From Spodoptera frugiperda (lineage: Eukaryota > Arthropoda > Insecta > Lepidoptera > Noctuidae), in assembly GCF_023101765.2 (NCBI RefSeq), contig NC_064226.1:12841251-12905250 (forward strand): a DNA stretch of 64,000 nucleotides. Reading direction: 5' to 3'. A program made the position numbers and the translations under genes. Positions 32,545 to 48,432 of the stretch are shown piece after piece (position 1 is the stretch's first letter; each line of letters begins with the position of its first letter). The notes beneath the pieces are model-generated. The model made no database searches. It had not been told where the DNA came from and was given only the letters and a program-made list of their open reading frames with translations.

Positions 32545-35500
32545 CTGCAACAACATATACACAGCACTATAGTAAATTGCATTGCTATTTGTTAGATAAC
32601 TATTTAGGCAGTATTTTATTGTTTTAGCACCTACAGATTTCTTCTTATCTAGTGCATGTAAAACAATATTTCATATAAGCTAAATAATTTCCTATTGAGA
32701 GCCATTCACTTTCTGCTCCGGACGGCATGCTACGCACAAGTTCAACGCTATTGTTGCCGATACTCTATTGTTATTGAGAATGTTACCCGTATTTTTCTAA
32801 CGGTTTTACTATAAAAGCTCGTCGTCGTAATATAATGTGAGTTTTCGCGCTCTTAAAGACAGTAGTGTAGTTTTAGGTGTAATGAATAAAATCTTGCTTG
32901 CTTATCAAGTCATACATAACAGTTAACTTGTGACAATAGATGTTTGGACCAATAAAGCCTTTCGCTTCACTAGCGCCATCTATTAAAAATAGTGTAGCAC
33001 TATTCCCCAATTACTAATCCAGGAATCCAAACAAAATCCTTTGTAACAATACTTATATTAACGAAAATAAAAGACAGGTAGCATGTTTTCTAAATTATTC
33101 TGCAAGAAGCTAGAAGGTACAAACAACATTAAACTTCAAGATGAAATTAATCAAAAACAGACGTCGATATCAAAATATTTAGAAGAGGACATCGCCTTTA
33201 TTTCCTCGTGAATAAATAACAGCAAAGACGTGCTTTGTTTCATCACCGCGATGTAATAACGCCATAACTTTAACTTTACAAAGACAATTAACCCTGTCTT
33301 TGAGAGTTGAAAACAAGGTCTAATAAAGGCTTGTGTAAAACAATAGTGCTAATTTCTATTAGTATAATAGGTAACTTGTAATAGGTACGCCGTGTTCCAC
33401 GGGTTCTCCCAACGGAGATGCGAACGACGGTAATGAGATATCACGTCATACATTTTACATTCACTGACACTCGTGGAAATTAACACACGTGGGTGGACCC
33501 CGCCGCCCCGCCTAGGGACTACGCTTAACAAACTAATTCTTTTGTTTTCATAATATTTTTGTTGATTTAATAGAGTTCTGTTGTTATACGCTTTTGGGTA
33601 TAGTTCTATGTATGCTGTGTATTCTTGTGGAAAAATTGCGAGTATGTAAAACATTTTAATAAAACGCTTATTTCTAAACGGCGTAGGTTGTATCTGGAAG
33701 GTTCTAAATCAATGTACTTTAACTCTACTTTCTTAACTCAACAATCAGTTTGAACCAAAATAATTTGTGTGTTAGATACACCATACACAAACCTAAACCC
33801 CCATACATAATTAAATAATTATTTTTATTGCACGTCTGTGTACATCATAAACCTGTATCGTATCGTACGTCCTTCAAATAGATACTAGTGTGTAAACATT
33901 CGTGTATATCTCATTACTAAGAAACCACAAACATATGGGAAATGTTACGAGCCGCGTGACGTCATACATCCGGAATCAAGCCCGAGGTATAACTCTCCGC
34001 AAATATCCGATACTACCCGTTTTCCTGTACATGTCGACACAACTACATAGCCTAAGTAACAACCAGTAATCTTGATATTAGATACAGACAAAAATAAATG
34101 TTACCATTTTACAAATAAGATAGTTTTTAACAAGGTTACCCGAATATTTGTTATTGTTAGATTTAAACAAACTAGATTTCGCATGACCTGAATTTACATT
34201 ATTTGTTTTGATCCGAGAGTGTAACTGTAACTGCAACGGCCGAATAACGAGTAACAAATAATATCCGTACAACCTAAAATTTAAACACAGCAAAGGACAT
34301 TGAAAATGACTTGAAAAGGGATAAACGAAGCTATCCAACAGCGAATGCTAGTCTAATTAAAATATAACGCTCATAAATATACCGAAGTATAGAAAACCTT
34401 TAAAAGACCGAGTTGTCAATTAAATTCCTTTCGAGGTTTAATTATAAATTCGATGGGGAGAAAGAACGTTAAATTCTTTGTAACTCGGCCGGGTTCGCGT
34501 TACTGCCCATGAAAATGATTGAACTCCTTTCAATCAAGCTTTTCAACGGGGAAAAAGTTTTCTAAAGACTCGTGTACACTGTGAATAATATTTTCAACAC
34601 AATATAAAAAGCAAATTGCTGTTTAGAAGTTATCAGTCAGATCAACGAAATAAGGTACTAACGTTAGTAGGTCCCTCGCTCTCTTCATGCAAATTGAACG
34701 AAGCAAGGATTACTGGCAGACATCAATATGCAAGTTAATTGAGCCAGTAAGGACACCCGCCTATAGTCGAGCACCGTACCTTTCGCATTCATAGATGAAT
34801 CTTAATCGTTATTTGGGGTCGAGTGAGTTCCAACTAGTGTGTAATCGAGTAGGCGGACAGAATGCTCAGAGGGACCCATATGTAACGTTCACAATACACG
34901 CATAACTCTCTCGTTTGGTACACTAACAATAGATAAAAGACTGTTCAACTGTCAGATACAAAAGATATTTTCTTAAGAAGATCTGAAAAGAAAACGTGTA
35001 TGAATGCTTTGTTTGGTATTCAGAAGACCATAAATGTGGAAGATAACGGAATCTGTAACTATTTAATGTATCATGAAAAGAGAGAATCGAAAACAGTCGT
35101 TACTAAAAATAAAACAACAACTATAAGAAACTGGGCTTGTGGAAGGATGGTATACAGACAACAATTTCCGTCTATGACACCCGTTAAATGAATTCTAATT
35201 GGCCGATAAAGCTGTATACAATAACCGATACAGTCTGAAGTAGTTGTGAACAATAAGAAAACTCATTAGCAACTTTACTAAGCGATACGTGGTGGAAAGA
35301 GTGCTACTAAAGCTTTTAAGTTCTCACCAGATTCTTTTGTTTGTAGCATTGAAGCCTTTATGTTTTCATCGTGCATTAGCGTCATGTTCCGTAGATATCG
35401 CCTCGCGTAATTTACTCGAAGCAGTTTAACAACTCGTTATAAAGGGTCGTCGGACTAACTCGTACATAATGACAGAACCAACGGTCTGAGTATCATTTCG

Positions 35501-38500
35501 TGAACAGTAACGTATAATACGCTTTATTTTTACTACACATTTGTACAAAACAGCAAATGGACGACTTATTCAACCCAACATTTTTAAATGTCAATGAACT
35601 ATGAAAACATAAAAGGTTCGCTATATTAATGCTACTCATATTTATACAGACCTTCCATTAAAGTCGATGTTGAGTTGGGAGACAGATATACCGGACAACG
35701 TTTTAATGTATAACTTAAATTAATCAACGAAAAGTAATTCGCATACTCTTACATCGCGTTTAAATCGTGCAATACACAATTACTTTCGACAGATCCTATT
35801 TGGAGGTAGTCGGTATGTGTCAGTGTGGGAAATAGTACTTGATAAGAAATGACACTGCCATGATTACCGAGATCCGGGCTCCATTTGGCATTGAACCGGT
35901 GACGGGGGATCGTATAATCGGATTGGCCACCATCCGTCCCGGTGGCTTGGGTCGCCACCGAACACGATAAACCGAGACTGACTTATAACTTCGGCATTTC
36001 ATTTACGTCGGGCCAAAGGTAAGTCCCAAATCGATTATGTGTTTAGTATTCTAGACCTGACTCCGACCTTGACCGTTGATAATTCGATTGATATTGATGA
36101 TAAGATTACCTGCTTTAAGGATAAAAGTTTTATGACTGACAGTAAAAAATAATCTTGACGCAGAAAGATTGATTTCTAATATCTAAGTGAAGAAGGTTTT
36201 ATATTCATTGTTTTTATCCATATTAGCAATGGTGAACTTTTATTTTTCCCTGTGTTGCATATCTCCTGACACCATTGTGGTCACCGTACTTACTCCGACG
36301 GGCCGAGACTGACCGTTATTGCCTTGTTTACTTTTCCATTTATATCTCATTCCCTGGGATTGTACATCACCCCTCCTTGATTGGAGTTTTACCGATTTAT
36401 TTTACTACCCCTCATCATGTTTAGTGAATTCATCTTCATAAACCGAGCATGATTTAGTATCTAACACTGGATGCGTAGCTGTGTTATATAATTTTCAACC
36501 CAATATTAGCATAGTTAAGGTAAATATTAGGATGTATGGCGACCACAGACTACGAATACTTACACATAATGTTAAGATTAGATAAACAGCAAACGTGGTG
36601 CATTAGGAGGTACTTAGGTTTATTTGCATTGACGTCAAATTGATGATATTCCAATAGATTCAATGATAAAACGATGCTACTGTGTTTTAAATCGTGGAAT
36701 TAAAATAGCTGGTCGCTATTGTCGATTCAGAAGGTTAACAGTAATGAGAGACTTAATACAGACTCATCTTTAACATATCGCACAAACCTTTCAGAATCAG
36801 TGCACTCCGCCTATTTTCCAATCGGTATTTGGATCAAATATATGCCCAGACATTTTTTCATTACGTTCGAGAAAGAAAACACATAACTCGAGCATGACAA
36901 ATATTTGTTCAAGCGTGAACGCTACAAATGAAAATAGACCGTAATATACGCAGTAAACTGTTATAAAACATGAAACCTATTGTAGATATGTTCTAAGAAT
37001 CGTAACATCGTAACGGCCGTACTATTTGGGAAACGTATGTGTACGTTACACATAAAACAAGAACATTTACAATGGCTATTAATTACAACTGTTCACGAGC
37101 GAATTATGGTGTCCGCGCGGAGATGTGTGACAACAAATTGATGAGAAAAATTCCGCAGGAAGGCGTAGAACCGGTAGTACATCCATCTCATTGTGTCAGT
37201 GAAGCTTTTTTAATACACTCAAGATGGCAGTCAGTCTCCGGCAGCGATAGGTGGGAGTCAGGTGAGGGTGGCAGGGCGCGGCATGGGGCGCCTCCCAGAC
37301 ATTTCCAATAAACAACGGTTTCTCTCGTTCCACAGATGCAAACAAAGCCTCATCGACGCGTAATTATGTCAATATTCCATACAAACACGGTGGCGACGTG
37401 ACAGATCACCCTCTTTTTCTTGTTCACAGTAATGTCACAGTGTTGCCGTTACTGAAGTATTGTACTGAGAACCAAATGTTGGGGTTTAACTATATGGAAG
37501 TAAAAGCGAGTATATTTATAAAATTAGAAACAGCACAGAATTTAGGACAGATATACCTCACTAAAACAACTACAGTTTATAGTTAAGCTAGGAGAAAATG
37601 TGATGCAATTGACACACGGGTATATCTGAAGAGTCGGAGACTTAGTTAGCATAGCACCTGCGCGAATTACTCACTCGTGTCTCGTCACTTGTGCTCATCA
37701 ACTACGACTGTTTTATACAAGTACGACACTTTATTAAAAACCAATTGCTGTTCATTGGAATCATTGGTATCGCTTAAACTTTAGAACAGCTGGACAGATT
37801 TGCTTAAAATATTTGTGGTAGTTTTTCAAAAGTCAGAAATACGGCAAAATCAATAAATTTCAACATAACAATAGACAAACACGCAAGCACAATTAATAAT
37901 ATTGTCATAGCTCCATAGGTTACTCCATAGTTACTCTAAGTACCGCATAGTGGGACCGTTGTCTATAAACAATCTAACACAGCACCATACCTCATTTTAG
38001 AGTATAGGAGCGTCAGGATTGATTAGTCAGAGGTCAGACGGTCAAATGTGTATCCTATTCTACCTATGTAGCAGACACTTATGTAATAACGACATTATGT
38101 GCAATCTGATAAGGAATGTGGCTATTGGCTATAGATAAAAGAAAGATATATTTCTGTCTCTTTGACTTAAAACAATACCAATTAATTCTCATTTTGACCG
38201 AGATAGGTGAAGCAATGGGTGTGTATTATTCAGTGGTTATTGTCAATTCTCGCGACCTCCGCGAGGGTGAGCTCGCCTGTTCATAATATATGAGCGATGC
38301 CGACGAAAGTGAGGACTAAATTCATTAGCCACTCAATGTTCAAAGTTGTGCACAACCGCGAAATACAACTTAGAGGTCAGGTCAAACATACCTGCCAACC
38401 TGCCGCATTTGTTTGGTCAGCACGAGAGACGCCAATTTTTCCTCCAAATAAATTATCATTCATTATTTAAAGGTCAAGAGTAACGTATTACTAATGACGT

Positions 38501-38626
38501 ATAATATTTGATCTATTAATAGATTTATTAACAGGAAAAACATCTCTTTTTCCTGCTAGACCTTACTGTATCTAATCATAATAATTATTATAAGTACTAA
38601 TTTATTGACGTTAGGCCAATCACAAT

Positions 38627-38782
38627 CCAGAGCTGCGGACTGCCTAGCGGGTAACTGGGCCTCCGGCTCGAAAAGCAGGAGTAGGAACAGGGTGGTTTTT
38701 AGTCAGTAGGAGTCTGACATTCCCTCTCATCTTGCCCAAGGCGGGAGAAGGCATTTGATGATTTTGCCCCCTTAAAAAAAGA
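38627..38782 (+). mobile_element. SINE-like element with target duplications
   Basis: The body has ggctcgaaaagcaggagtag and gggtggtttttagtcag and ends in a short A-run. Direct repeats ccaatcacaat lie at 38616-38626 and 38783-38793. It is a relative of the insert at 4705-4876. Confidence 0.8.
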
Positions 38783-38790
38783 CCAATCAC

Positions 38791-39110
38791 AATAGGGATG
38801 ATGACGGGGTATGAAAATTAAAAATGTAATTAGTCCGTCAGTTAGGTAATGAAAAAATATTAGACACGTATTTTTTTATTTTGTCATATAAGATAACAAT
38901 ACCTAGATAAAATGAATCAAAGTTTAGGAGTGGGAGCTAACTACGTCACTATAGAGTATAAAACGTACTCTAAAGTGACGTCACGCGATATTTCAAATGG
39001 ATATATCTTCGAAAGTATTTGTTTCCGTAAGAAAATAAAAAATACGTGTCTAATATTTTAAAATAATCTACAAGACGGACATTAAAATAAAAATTAGTCA
39101 TCTACCCTAT
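38791..39110. mobile_element. MITE family B, copy 2
   Basis: Near full-length match to 7713-8010. TIRs atagggatgatgac / gtcatctaccctat. Its left end overlaps the target duplication of the neighbouring SINE-like insert. Confidence 0.8.
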
Positions 39111-39459
39111 GGTTATCGAAACAACGGTCAATCGTATACAGGTTGTAGATCGGTTAGCCAATGTAATATCACACTAATTACTAGTCGAGTCAATTCATCT
39201 ACTTATTCATTCAAAAAACCTATATTGATTCCCCTCTTCAAATTCCGAATAAAGACGAAATTACAATCGGAAAGACCTTGAACGCTGTCCCATGTTCGAG
39301 TGTAAATTATGAATCAAAATATCAGTTACGAATCGCATTATCTCCATTATTATAGTGGGGTTGGCAGGGCAAGACACAAGTGTCAGCTACGTGTCAAGAG
39401 CGGCTTGAATACGGGTCAGGTCCGAACTACGTCATAACGAGCACGTTTGTGAGACTCAC

Positions 39460-39515
39460 CGAGCCACGTGCACGCCGGCACCCGGCACCCGGCGCCCGCC
39501 GCCGTCTAACTTCAT
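39460..39515 (-). other. Candidate alternative krz first exon
   Basis: A GC-rich island (cgggcgccgggtgccgggtg on the minus strand) runs into a strong donor, GGCTCG|GTGAGT, at 39460. No convincing acceptor lies upstream, which suits a first exon with its own promoter. The 5' limit is approximate. Confidence 0.4.
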
Positions 39516-42500
39516 TCAAAAATGTTCCATTTCACCTCATATTTTAAAAAACTTACTCCAAATGTCGAGCTTCACTTACACAAATAAAAGAGGAAAACTT
39601 TACTAGAAACACGTTTCCTTGAATGTTCGGTGACTCGTTTGGTTTTTGTTCAATTTTGTTTTTATAGGTTTGGGGCCGGTAAACAAAGGATTTTTGTTAA
39701 ATAGTCCAAAGTTTAATTAGATTGTTCACTTAAGATTGGAATTTACAATAAACTTGCAAATCTGTGTGGAAATGTATCTTTCAATATCCGTGACAGGTGT
39801 CACCCGTAAAGCTAATCAAAATACTATGATATAGATAGGATCATCATTATGATGTACCTGATGAACTTCGTCCAGTATAAGTTCAAGGTAACAAACTGTG
39901 AATTTAATAAAATCTGTCCAGCTCTTTAGGTTGGGCTCAATATCTAACAGTACGATTATTACAGTCACAAGCATGTTAAAGATAAAGATACAGTTATACA
40001 ATTCCTGCAATATGCAAAATTTTAGGAAATGCTAGGAGATAGGACAAAACAGAATGTGGATGTAGCGTCACATTGGCGTGTTATGCGGAACAACATTTGC
40101 ATATGTATCGACGTTGCCGACGTCAGCTAAACGTTAGTAGTACGAGGTGCATGTGCGGCCAGAGGTCACGGGGTGGAGCGTGTAGTCAACTTACAAAACG
40201 CTCCGCATCTCAAATAGGTTACACAAACTAAAGGGATTTCATGTTCAAAATGAGATCGATGCTTCCAGTTCTGTGATCAACTTATAAGTTCAAGTACATT
40301 CTCCACGGTTTCAGTATCAAGTAAATATTTTAGCTAAACCTCAACACCAGCACTTAGGATGTCAGACTCTCGTTCGACATCGCAATTAACCATTGAGGCG
40401 TGTTCCTGTAACGGCTTCCCTCGAGTACAGTTTCTACTCAAATCTTTATAGATATACTTGCTTGCGTTTTCCTCATTTTTCTCCCTAGTAAGCATATTCA
40501 GGCACCACTCAACGGAATACCGGAATGGCTGCTGTTGACAGCTAATTAAATTTTATTGCAAAAAGGTTAATTAACAAAAGCGCAACATTGAGGATTCCGG
40601 TGGGCGTATCAAATCTCATTTTATGGACACTCTTGCGTCAACCGAGCAAGAATTAGTGGCATTGTGAGAAAAACATCCCTCGCGCCCAAGGTTTAATGTC
40701 TAATTCTTTGTAAAGCAATAATAACGTTATGGCGTTCATAAAAAGTGCGAAATATCAAAGTGCCTTTTATAACGTATGTATGTGAATCTGGTTTCTGTCC
40801 GCTATACTTTTAGAATAATATGATGTTATTATTAGATTTAACGATCGGCAGAACCTCCTGAAACATTTTTCTCTTCAAAGATTTGCTTGTAAATGTAATC
40901 CGCTTTGTATTGATTTAGTTATAAATAAGGAAGAACAATAAAGTTTTCCTCAACTTTCTTCCTTTTGCCAATGTAACATATTTTTATAGGAAATTTTTCG
41001 ACGACCCATTTATTTGTATATTTAAAATTGAGCGTGATAAAGAAACTTTGACGACATAGGAGTTCAATATTCAGAATATATCATCTTACCAAATACTGAC
41101 ACACAAGACAGAGTAAACAGTAATAAGGTTAGAATACTTAGGTAAGGTACGTATACCTGAGAAGGGACCCGAATTCATGTTACATACATAGTTGATTGAA
41201 TTAAAAGAATGTTTTACGTATAATAGGAAGATAGGGACGTTCCTCGCTCGGGGGAACTAATGTCATTATAATGCTAGCGGTGGCATGGTACAATGTAATA
41301 ACCTGTAACTAAGTTTGTGTGACGCTATCATTAATATTGTTGCTTCATTTCTCTGCGACGACGGACTTGAGAGACCAGAACACCGTTGTGTTTCAAGAAA
41401 GCATTTTGCTTTAAGTATAAAAGGTAAATAATGTTATTTTTAAGATGAAGGAAAATATAAAATTAGGTTATTGTTGCTTGCACTGTTATTGTCTCTGGGT
41501 TAGATTAATGATTTATTTATAGGTTATCAATGGAGAATAGTTTAAATAATAGTCTGTTCGGTACAGCTGAATCCGAGTTAGGTAACTCATACATAACTGC
41601 TATTGCTGCTCTAGGTGGGCGTAGGATGTTTTACATTACTAGCGATCTGGATTCATGCAAACGATAGCCGTACTGACCTAACCAAAACCGAATAATGTTA
41701 CAATTATCATTGACGTATCGAGATTCTAATAAGTAATCTTAAATCTAAAAGTTCTTCATAAAATGCACACAATCCTGCGGGTCAGGAAATCGTACGAAAG
41801 ACGAAAGGTCACGAAGATTGTTAATTTCCAACACATAAAGAGGCTTCTATTGATTTCCTTTGTATTGCTAAAACTGATTTTAATTGCTTATTGATCTGAT
41901 TTTAAGTGGGCCGATAAAACTGCGGGCGAACAGAATTCCTTAATCAGCATGATTGCTTTGGGAGAATATAACCGAGGGTAAACTGTGCCTTGAATTATAT
42001 TTAAACTCGTGTTATTAAAGTTATTTGGCCATTTTCAGTTGACAGTTCATAAAATGAAATGAGAAATGGCAATGGCGATGCGGAATCGATAAATAATGGA
42101 TCGGTATGTTGTAGTTGATGCGAAATGAGAACACGTAAACATCTAATATAACATTTATCCTAAATATAAAAACTATGTTGGCTACATACAAATATACGGA
42201 GTGATGTAGGCGTGATACAACATTGATAAATCTGTACAGATTGAAAGGCGTATCAGGGTTTACACATTTTTATATTCTAATGCTGTATTTTTTTCTTATG
42301 AATGTATTACATAAAACATAAATAGAATAGAGTGCTAACGCATCTGCTGTGAGCATAGAAGTTGTTTAGCCCCGATTCCCAGTCATCAGTTTCCTTGAAA
42401 CAATTAGCAGAAGTAAACAAACTCAGCACAGTTCTCTTTAATTTCATTCAACGTAAAAGCAGATATATGTTATTCGCGAATGCACACTCATCTTACGTCA

Positions 42501-45500
42501 GCGTTGTCCGCAATCCGTGTGTTCGACGCAAGTTTACCAGTAATCCCGTTCGAGCATGCAACACGCTTGACGTCATTGTGCAAAACACGCCATCTTCTAC
42601 CGTCGAATACATGGCCATTCGATTTTTTGTTCCTTTTTTATCATGTAGGTAGTATTTCTTAACTACAATCATAATATTCAGAAATGATTTTTGAACGTCG
42701 AAGTATCTCGTTTCGAGATAACTTTTGATTTTTGCGCTTGGGGGATTCCTTTAGATGGATGTTTAGCAAAATCTTCCTTTTTGATAAACACTTGTGTCAA
42801 ACCCATTATTACCCTTTATAAAACAACAATACAAATACAAAATTATGTAATATCAACAGTTGGAAGTTATACCTATTCGTATAATCGTGTACACACAAAA
42901 ACATCAAGTTTATGATAATGTAGATATTTGAAAATACTATATTTATCTCTTGATTACGTTTTATTAAAGAGAAAATGACAATGACTGATAAGTGTTATCA
43001 GTTTATGGTTAGTTTGTGATTGGCTTTTGTAATGGATTTGCTTTAGCTTAGCTGAATACTCGAGTCACTGTTTACATTATGTCTAGAATTAGAAATAGTA
43101 GTAGAAAAACTTTGTTACACAAGAAATTTTTGACAATGCAGAATGGTAGGTAAAGAATTTATCAATTTGTCTACCTAGTTATAACGTAGGTGACTATAGT
43201 AGAAAATGTTCAGAATTGAGTGACCGACGAGCAACAAGAGCGACAATTGTCATGCCGGATAGGAAAATTTGTCGTAGGCGCGATGGCGACCGGAACCCGC
43301 ACAATGAACCATTCAGACAAATGCTCACTCCCTTGACACCTATACGCGCACTCCATCAGTAGCGTCACTAGTTGAGTACTATTACGGGGCTATTCTTCAA
43401 GACTATTAATTATTATAATATCTACTAGCTTCTCCCAGTGGCTTCACCCGCGTTCCCGTGCGATCAAAAGTAATCTACATGTTATACCAGACCATGATCT
43501 AACCCTGATCAAAACTACATCCCGATCCCTTCAGTCGATTAAACGAACATACACAAAAAAATCCACAAACTTTCTCATTTATAACATATTTTCATAATCT
43601 ACAACAGGTTGTTTATGTCCCTAGGACGCATTCGGTGGCTTCATTGGTCAAGTTCATGGACAAAACTTCCAGATTAATTCTTCAAAACATGCATTATATT
43701 AAGGATTTGTATTAATTCTTTCAACTCATCTGCCATTGTTTATAATTATTATAACTTTCGCGAGACATAATAATCCATCTTCAATTTTTATACACTGATA
43801 TTTTCATTCATAAATTAAAATGGGCTAAAATGATCAGGAGTTCATTAAATGAATAATTTAAAATAAGCTTAAACAAAACATACAACAACGTACAATATAC
43901 GAAGGATGGATTGAGGAATTTTAATCACACGTATATTATATTATATCGGTAATGATCCGTAGAATATTAATGAATAAACATTCACACTGAAAGACCGGTT
44001 AATATTAAACTTAAGCGGTGGATAAAAGCGTTCATTAACACAAGATATAATTAAAAATGTTCAAGTCATAAAACGAAGTGTGTTTATAATTCAGAAGCTA
44101 TAAAATTACTCTGATAAATATGTTACATGTTTTATTCTGGATATTGATTTATTTTTAAAGATTAGCGTTGTGTCCATAAAACTTCTATCCATGAAAGCTA
44201 ATTGAGTTTTATTTTTCTAAAAATTGTTTTGGACTGATCTTTTGGAGTAATAGCTGTGCTGCAAACGGCTTCTACACGAAAATTCTATGTGAAAACATTG
44301 ACAGACTAGATGTTAATATTTGTCATACATTCACGGCACACAGAAACGCATATGAGAAACCCCACGATCTGGAGAAACAATTTAAATATACATATATATC
44401 TCTCATTAACTTAGAACGACTATTGTTCCTTGTTCATATGTCCTCAGACGACCATACGGTTCCTGTAGATACTCATACAGCTCACACAGCGTGCCATATG
44501 TTCTGCTAACACGTTACAGATAACGTGAACGAGGTCAGTTTACAAAGACGTGTTTGTTTTGTTTTCTCTCAAACACTACCAGAAGTTCTCACGTTTTGCG
44601 TAAACCGCGGCCCGTGAGGAAACTTGGATCGCGGAATTCAAAAATTTATTTCAATAAGTTTTGCATAGTGCTACATAATTATATTACATATGGCGCCTAT
44701 TATTCGGTGGGGCGCCTTTAAGACTGACTGCCGACAGATAACTGTTGAGGGCAAATCTTCTGCTAGCGAGCGTGACCCACATTTATGTTGTTCCCCATGG
44801 CGCTCCACGTGTTAAGCTATCACCCACTTTTTGCGCCAATTATTAAGTCCAATGTAACGGAGACGAGCCTATCCCCCCACACACCGCATTCACAAATTCT
44901 ATGCATTTCCGAAAACCGAAATAATAAGTCCTGAGAATCGAATTTGCTTTTAGTACTAACTTAGTGCTGATATTTTATCGCATACTCTAACGAAAATAAG
45001 GATAAAATTACAGTAATAATACAGAACGAATAAGTAATCATAAATTCCTTATACCTAAATAGTTGAACATGGTGTAACATTTGAACCTAATATTAATGAA
45101 TTAGTAATTACAGCCGAAACTTTCAGATGAACCTGAGTAGTTCCTTTATAGAAATATGTAGTTTGGCCCCAAACTACTTTGTATGACTTGTCAAACTTAA
45201 TATTTAATTAATTAAGACGCAGGCCCCAAAAGTTTGTACGGTTAAGTCCTTAGCAAACTTTTAGGAGGTAAGAGTTTGGACCTATTTAATAGATTTAGCT
45301 TCAGAACGAGAAATAATGTGATGTCGTCTACGAAATAACAGTTATTTACATACGTTAATCAGGAGTAAATAATTAATGGACATATTACCTGAAATGTCCT
45401 AGCCGGCATTCGGTGAAACTTCACTGTTCTAGAAATTTATTAGTATTGATTGTTCAGTTACAAAACGGGTCCATCTTATATAGAAATATCTGCTTTTTAA

Positions 45501-48431
45501 ATCATATTTTGGATTCCATAAAACCCTTGATTGCGTTATGGGCGCTCCATTATTCCATGCGAACACAATCGCAAGCGCAAACTTCGGTATAATGCCTATT
45601 ACAATTACTCATTTAAGTTTAATAGGTCCTATCATTGTTTAACGTAAATGTGGTTAATTACTCAAATAAAAATTATAATTAAAAACAAGGAAACTAGCAA
45701 ACAATTTTAAAGTTTCTACATCCTGTTTACCATCCATTCTTGATTCAGTTGCTATACCGATAACAATATGAAACGGGGACTGTACTAAAAATAACTACAC
45801 ACAGAAACATATTACTAAACTAAATAATTAATATGTTTGCGTCATGACTCATTTTATTATTATCTTTATGGTTAAACGGTGCGGTTAGCGTCAGTGGCGC
45901 CATAACACTGCACGTCACAACGACACGTGGAATGCTAAATATTTACCGTACCCAAGCGAAGTACGTAGGAGACATACTTCGTCAAATGTTAAGGAAATCC
46001 ACAAGTTTTGTTGTTAGGGATCTCCCAACGGATCGATTCAGTCATCAATATAACTGATGGCAGATACGTGATTTTCGTTTCATTATCCTCATGCCTTTTA
46101 CTTATTTATAAGCATAGATAACAATGTTTACAGTTAGCTGTCTTATAATCTTTTTAATTTTGCTGTGTCATAATTATCAATGCTTGGTGCCTTCGTTGTG
46201 CACGAAGCCCATGATCATAAGCCGTGGGGTAGCCTGAAACTAGTCCAACATCCTCTAACTACTGATGTGAATAAACCGCATATCTTATGTTACGATATTA
46301 TACAAAAGCCCAATAAAGTATCAATATTTCGCAAATCCTGTTGCACAGGATTTACACGCAAAAAAATATTTCTTATCAATGAAAACTTGTAGAACGATAT
46401 TTCAATCAAAACGAAGGTGATAAATCCGACATTTTGATTGTATCTCGGTGCAATTTTCTGCCAATAAATCTGTAGGCCCGTTTCACATTGGCAATCTTTC
46501 AATCAGCCATCAAGCGATCAGTCAGACGTGCACGCGTCCCGAAACTGCGCCAGTTCGAAACATCTGTTTAGTCTGTCAGCACTAGGACGTGGTGCCTACT
46601 ACCATGTAAACATGTTAACGATTTGTTTTAACGACTGTTCCAATGTAGGCAATGAATGGCGCAGCTAGTAACATATCGGTTGCATAAGCGTATATATTTA
46701 AACAGTTCTAGTTAGTTTACAAGTTCTGCAAATACAGACGTAGAATGACGATAATAAAAATAAAGACCTTGTAAATGATAGTTGGTTTTCTTTTTGTGTA
46801 AGAAGTAAGCCGTGACCAATTAAGTAATACTCTACATTATATAAAATACGAGATAATAACATCTTCAGACAGTCGGACGCCCAAGAGTGTTCAGTTAGTG
46901 ATAAAATAAAATTAACTTTCGCAGAATTTATGTACATTCAATTATTAATTCCATCTAACGGGAAGCCGCCATCAACGCTTCTATTTGCAGAAATATCAAA
47001 GAGGAACGAATATTAAAGAAAATATTAACGACCAGTTCCTATGAAAACTCAATGTGATTTTTAATTCACTTTGACGTCACTACTTTCTAGTTTATATTTT
47101 TCTGTGTGAAATTAAACTTGATTACTTCATAGAAGATATTAGGTATACAAAAGAAGGTCGCGGGTCGTGATTATGTAGATGAGACAAATAAAATAAAGCA
47201 GCGTGGTTGTTAGAACTTAGCCCTGGGGAGAAAGGAAACTTAAGTGCTTATAAAGTATTAAAATAAATTCTAAAGAAGATTTTGCTGTCTAGCTATTCAG
47301 ATCATAATTAATTCATAGTTACTTGATTTTAGTTTGAAACACTGGAAGTGTACCTATACTAACTTTTTAAATAGTTTCACATTATATGAGTATAGTATGG
47401 TTTCTTCTATACTCTCGACGAAAAACATGTTGGTACCCAGATAAGCATGAGCTACGCGGCTACGCCCGTAGCGCTACGTAATTAAGTACGCTACGGGACG
47501 TAGCAAGGTAATGCAGTCAAGGTAATTACCTTTAGAATGAACTTACATTAACTGTGCAAGTAAATGCAATTATTGCGGAGAAACTGAATTTATATTTGTT
47601 TAGATAACAATAATTAGGTTTTTTTAAAGTCAGCATTCAAAATACAGTTTCCAGCACGTTAATCTATCCCTAATGTCTTAAACTATTTTCAATTTTTTAC
47701 AAAAGCATAAACCTTTAGTGAAATTTCAAATAATTTCACCCGAAAACTCGTTTTGCGGTAGTAGTTTCTTATAAGAATTGTGGAGGTTTTCATTTTGCTT
47801 AATAGAATACCCTTTCTACAGTTGGGTAAAACTAAAAATCTCACTATTTTTCATACATATAGTGGTGACAAACGAGAAAAAATACATAAAGGTAGATGAA
47901 GTCTGATGCGTTTCAGAAACACAATTCACTATACTCGCTGTACTGAATCGCAAAACAAAATTAATCAGAAAAGAAGCAACCTTTGTTACTGTCAACGAAT
48001 GCTTTCATAAACCGTTCCTTTCTTCAGTGAAATATGACGGACTCAATGTTGTTTGCAGTAAAGGATTTCCCGTTTCTAGTAGTTTATTTTAGTATATTCA
48101 AGTAACAATTAACCGTGTTTAATTACGCGCATTCATTATTCTATCATAATGCAGCCATACAAAGCATTCAATCATTTACCACAAACAAGAATAAAATGAA
48201 AGGTCCACGGAATAATTTAAACCCTTGTCTAACTCGATCCACGTAAAAAAGGTTAGCTTCGAAACTACTTTTTTTTTTGTAAAACAATAATTATAAAAAC
48301 ACGGTATAAATCCCGCTGTACATTTTATTCTACAAACAACAAAGCCGAGGTCAAGCTACAAAAAGATAATGAATTCGAAATAGGATAATTTGAGGCAAAT
48401 GAAAATCAACTGAGAAAATCAAGGTTTAGGA
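39516..48431. other. Non-coding stretch without a recognised gene
   Basis: AT-rich. Recognisable parts are a fragment at 43424-43600 that resembles a non-LTR (RTE-like) 3' region in reverse, and a short inverted repeat cluster at 47458-47507. No ORF has coding character. Confidence 0.45.
47458..47507. repeat. Short inverted repeat of gctacg motifs
   Basis: Arms gctacgcccgtagcg and cgctacgggacgtagc enclose ctacgtaattaagta; several tacgc/gcgta units cluster here. Confidence 0.6.
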
Positions 48432-48432
48432 A

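Larger units (their letters stand above)
32545..39459 (-). other. Long non-coding stretch, probable krz 5' intron
   Basis: No gene found on either strand. It contains the SINE-like insert at 38627-38782 and the MITE at 38791-39110; the rest is AT-rich. Confidence 0.5.

Noticed and set aside
33349..33654. 101-codon minus-strand frame
   Set aside because: Isolated, AT-rich at both ends, no splice-consistent partners and no recognised motif.
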